From contig NZ_JACHHY010000010.1 of the NCBI RefSeq assembly GCF_014202905.1, forward strand, positions 62,001 through 126,000: 64,000 nucleotides of DNA, written 5' to 3'. The notes below the pieces were generated by a model. That model was not told the DNA's origin, made no database searches, and saw only the letters and a program-made list of their open reading frames with translations. Shown piece by piece: positions 63,184 to 64,000 of this stretch (the stretch's first letter is position 1; every line of letters starts with the position of its first letter). This stretch comes from Chitinivorax tropicus (GTDB lineage: Bacteria; Pseudomonadota; Gammaproteobacteria; Burkholderiales; SCOH01). A program made the position numbers and the translations under genes.

Positions 63184-64000
63184 ATGACGCCCCCTACCCC
63201 ATTATTGAGCGTCAACGGTGTCGCCAAGCACTATGCTACCCCGGTGCTGAGCGATATCGATCTGACGCTGTCCGCCGGTGAAGTGCTGGCCTTGACCGGT
63301 GAAAACGGCGCGGGCAAAAGCACGCTCTCCAAGATCATATGCGGCTTGGTGCCGCCGACACTGGGCTCATTGACCCTGTCTGGGCAGCCTTATCAGCCGA
63401 CATCCCGTAGCCATGCCGAGAAACTGGGCGTGCGCATGGTCATGCAGGAACTCAGCCTGATCCCTACGTTGAGCGTGGCGGAAAACCTGTTGCTGGATAA
63501 GCTGCCGCAACGATTTGGTCTGATCAACCGCCGTGTCTTACATGAACAGGCCGCCAGGCAGATGGCCGCCATTGGCCTGGACAATATCGACCCCAGCGCT
63601 CCAGTCGGCAGCCTGGGCATCGGTCACCAGCAGATGGTGGAAATCGCACGCAATCTGGTTGGTGATTGCAAACTGCTGATTCTGGACGAACCCACCGCCA
63701 TGTTGACCGACCGTGAGATTGCGCACCTGTTTGTGCAGATCGCCAAGCTCAAGGCTTGCGGCGTAGGCATCATCTATATCTCCCACCGGCTGGACGAGCT
63801 GCAACGCATTGCGGATCGGGTCGCGGTGCTGCGCGATGGGCGGCTGGTGGATGTGCGCCCGATGGCAGGCGTCACACAAGACGAGCTGGTACAGCGCATG
63901 GTCGGCAAGACCGTGGACGAAGGCGCCGGACGCCCGCGCCGCCAGGCCGGGGCGGTGCGTCTGGCCGCCCGGCAACTGCGGCGTGGCGAGCTGGTACAAG
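63184..64000 (+). CDS. rbsA: Ribose-type ABC transporter ATP-binding protein (cut by window end)
   Basis: The first 272 codons are present; the gene runs past the window edge. MTPPTPLLSVNGVAKHYATP, Walker A 'GENGAGKSTLSKI', Q-loop 'VMQELSLIPTLSVAENLLL', signature-like 'LGIGHQQMVEIARNL', Walker B 'LLILDEPTAMLTD', H-loop 'IIYISHRLDEL'. This is the N-terminal half of a double-ATPase sugar transporter. GGAG lies 5 nt before the ATG. It follows rbsB by 210 bp including a hairpin. Confidence 0.93.
   Translation, partial: MTPPTPLLSVNGVAKHYATPVLSDIDLTLSAGEVLALTGENGAGKSTLSKIICGLVPPTLGSLTLSGQPYQPTSRSHAEKLGVRMVMQELSLIPTLSVAENLLLDKLPQRFGLINRRVLHEQAARQMAAIGLDNIDPSAPVGSLGIGHQQMVEIARNLVGDCKLLILDEPTAMLTDREIAHLFVQIAKLKACGVGIIYISHRLDELQRIADRVAVLRDGRLVDVRPMAGVTQDELVQRMVGKTVDEGAGRPRRQAGAVRLAARQLRRGELVQ

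Noticed and set aside
1-64000. Mobile elements, CRISPR arrays and Neisseria-type DNA uptake repeats
   Set aside because: I saw no transposase, terminal inverted repeat, regularly spaced repeat, or enrichment of the GCCGTCTGAA uptake motif.

Overview
The window reads as a chromosomal segment of a Gram-negative betaproteobacterium, probably near Neisseriales/Burkholderiales. This is judged from the trimeric-type porin, the YhdP–nitrilase–TldD neighbourhood, the divergent tyrS/M23 peptidase pair and the GlnE, FadE and ZnuABC sequences; no rRNA or marker gene fixes the genus. Genes are dense on both strands, codon use looks uniform, and I see no insertion sequence, integrase, phage module or CRISPR array.

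Layout. 1-2.1 kb: porin with a structured leader, tRNA-Leu(UAG), dps. 2.2-4.1 kb: a 41-codon unannotated small ORF and a catalase gene with an OxyR-like site. 4.1-7.9 kb: the main accessory locus, an operon for a PoNe-type DNase toxin, two tandem PoNi-type immunity proteins and an unrecognised 97-aa protein. 8-16.6 kb: rdgB-hemW-ridA, MscS channel, secreted protein, SprA-like metalloprotease, purT-truncated globin, chemoreceptor, FKBP. 16.6-23.7 kb: trpG/trpD, a small zinc-ribbon protein, an aminotransferase, a large PilZ-like protein, a chalcone-isomerase-like protein. 23.8-34.6 kb: an orphan Liv-type binding protein and a fatty-acid degradation cluster (thiolase, HAD/ECH fusion, FadL, hotdog thioesterase, FadE, TetR regulator with a double palindromic operator). 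34.8-38 kb: HD-GYP protein and hybrid histidine kinase. 38-43.9 kb: tyrS, M23 endopeptidase, znuACB-arsC with a well-placed promoter and Zur-like palindrome. 43.9-50 kb: M14 carboxypeptidase, second zinc-ribbon protein, nitronate monooxygenase, tldD, membrane protein, nitrilase. 50.2-61.5 kb: YhdP, GlnE, FAD-linked oxidase, multi-PAS diguanylate cyclase, small membrane protein. 62-64 kb: rbsB and the start of rbsA behind a double LacI-type operator.

How genes work together. The fatty-acid cluster covers uptake (FadL), first oxidation (FadE), hydration/dehydrogenation (fusion protein), thiolysis and thioester hydrolysis, with a PsrA-like repressor probably controlling at least its own regulator-fadE-thioesterase transcription unit. 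Catalase, Dps and the OxyR-like site form a peroxide-defence group. znuA/C/B form a complete zinc importer. The toxin-immunity operon is the most unusual locus: its two immunity proteins share a 510-bp, about 96% identical C-terminal block but have strongly diverged N-terminal parts, and one carries an extra cysteine-containing tail.

Limits: all homology calls are from reading the sequence, with no database search. Start codons were chosen by ribosome-binding sites and family length. Regulatory sites are motif matches only.
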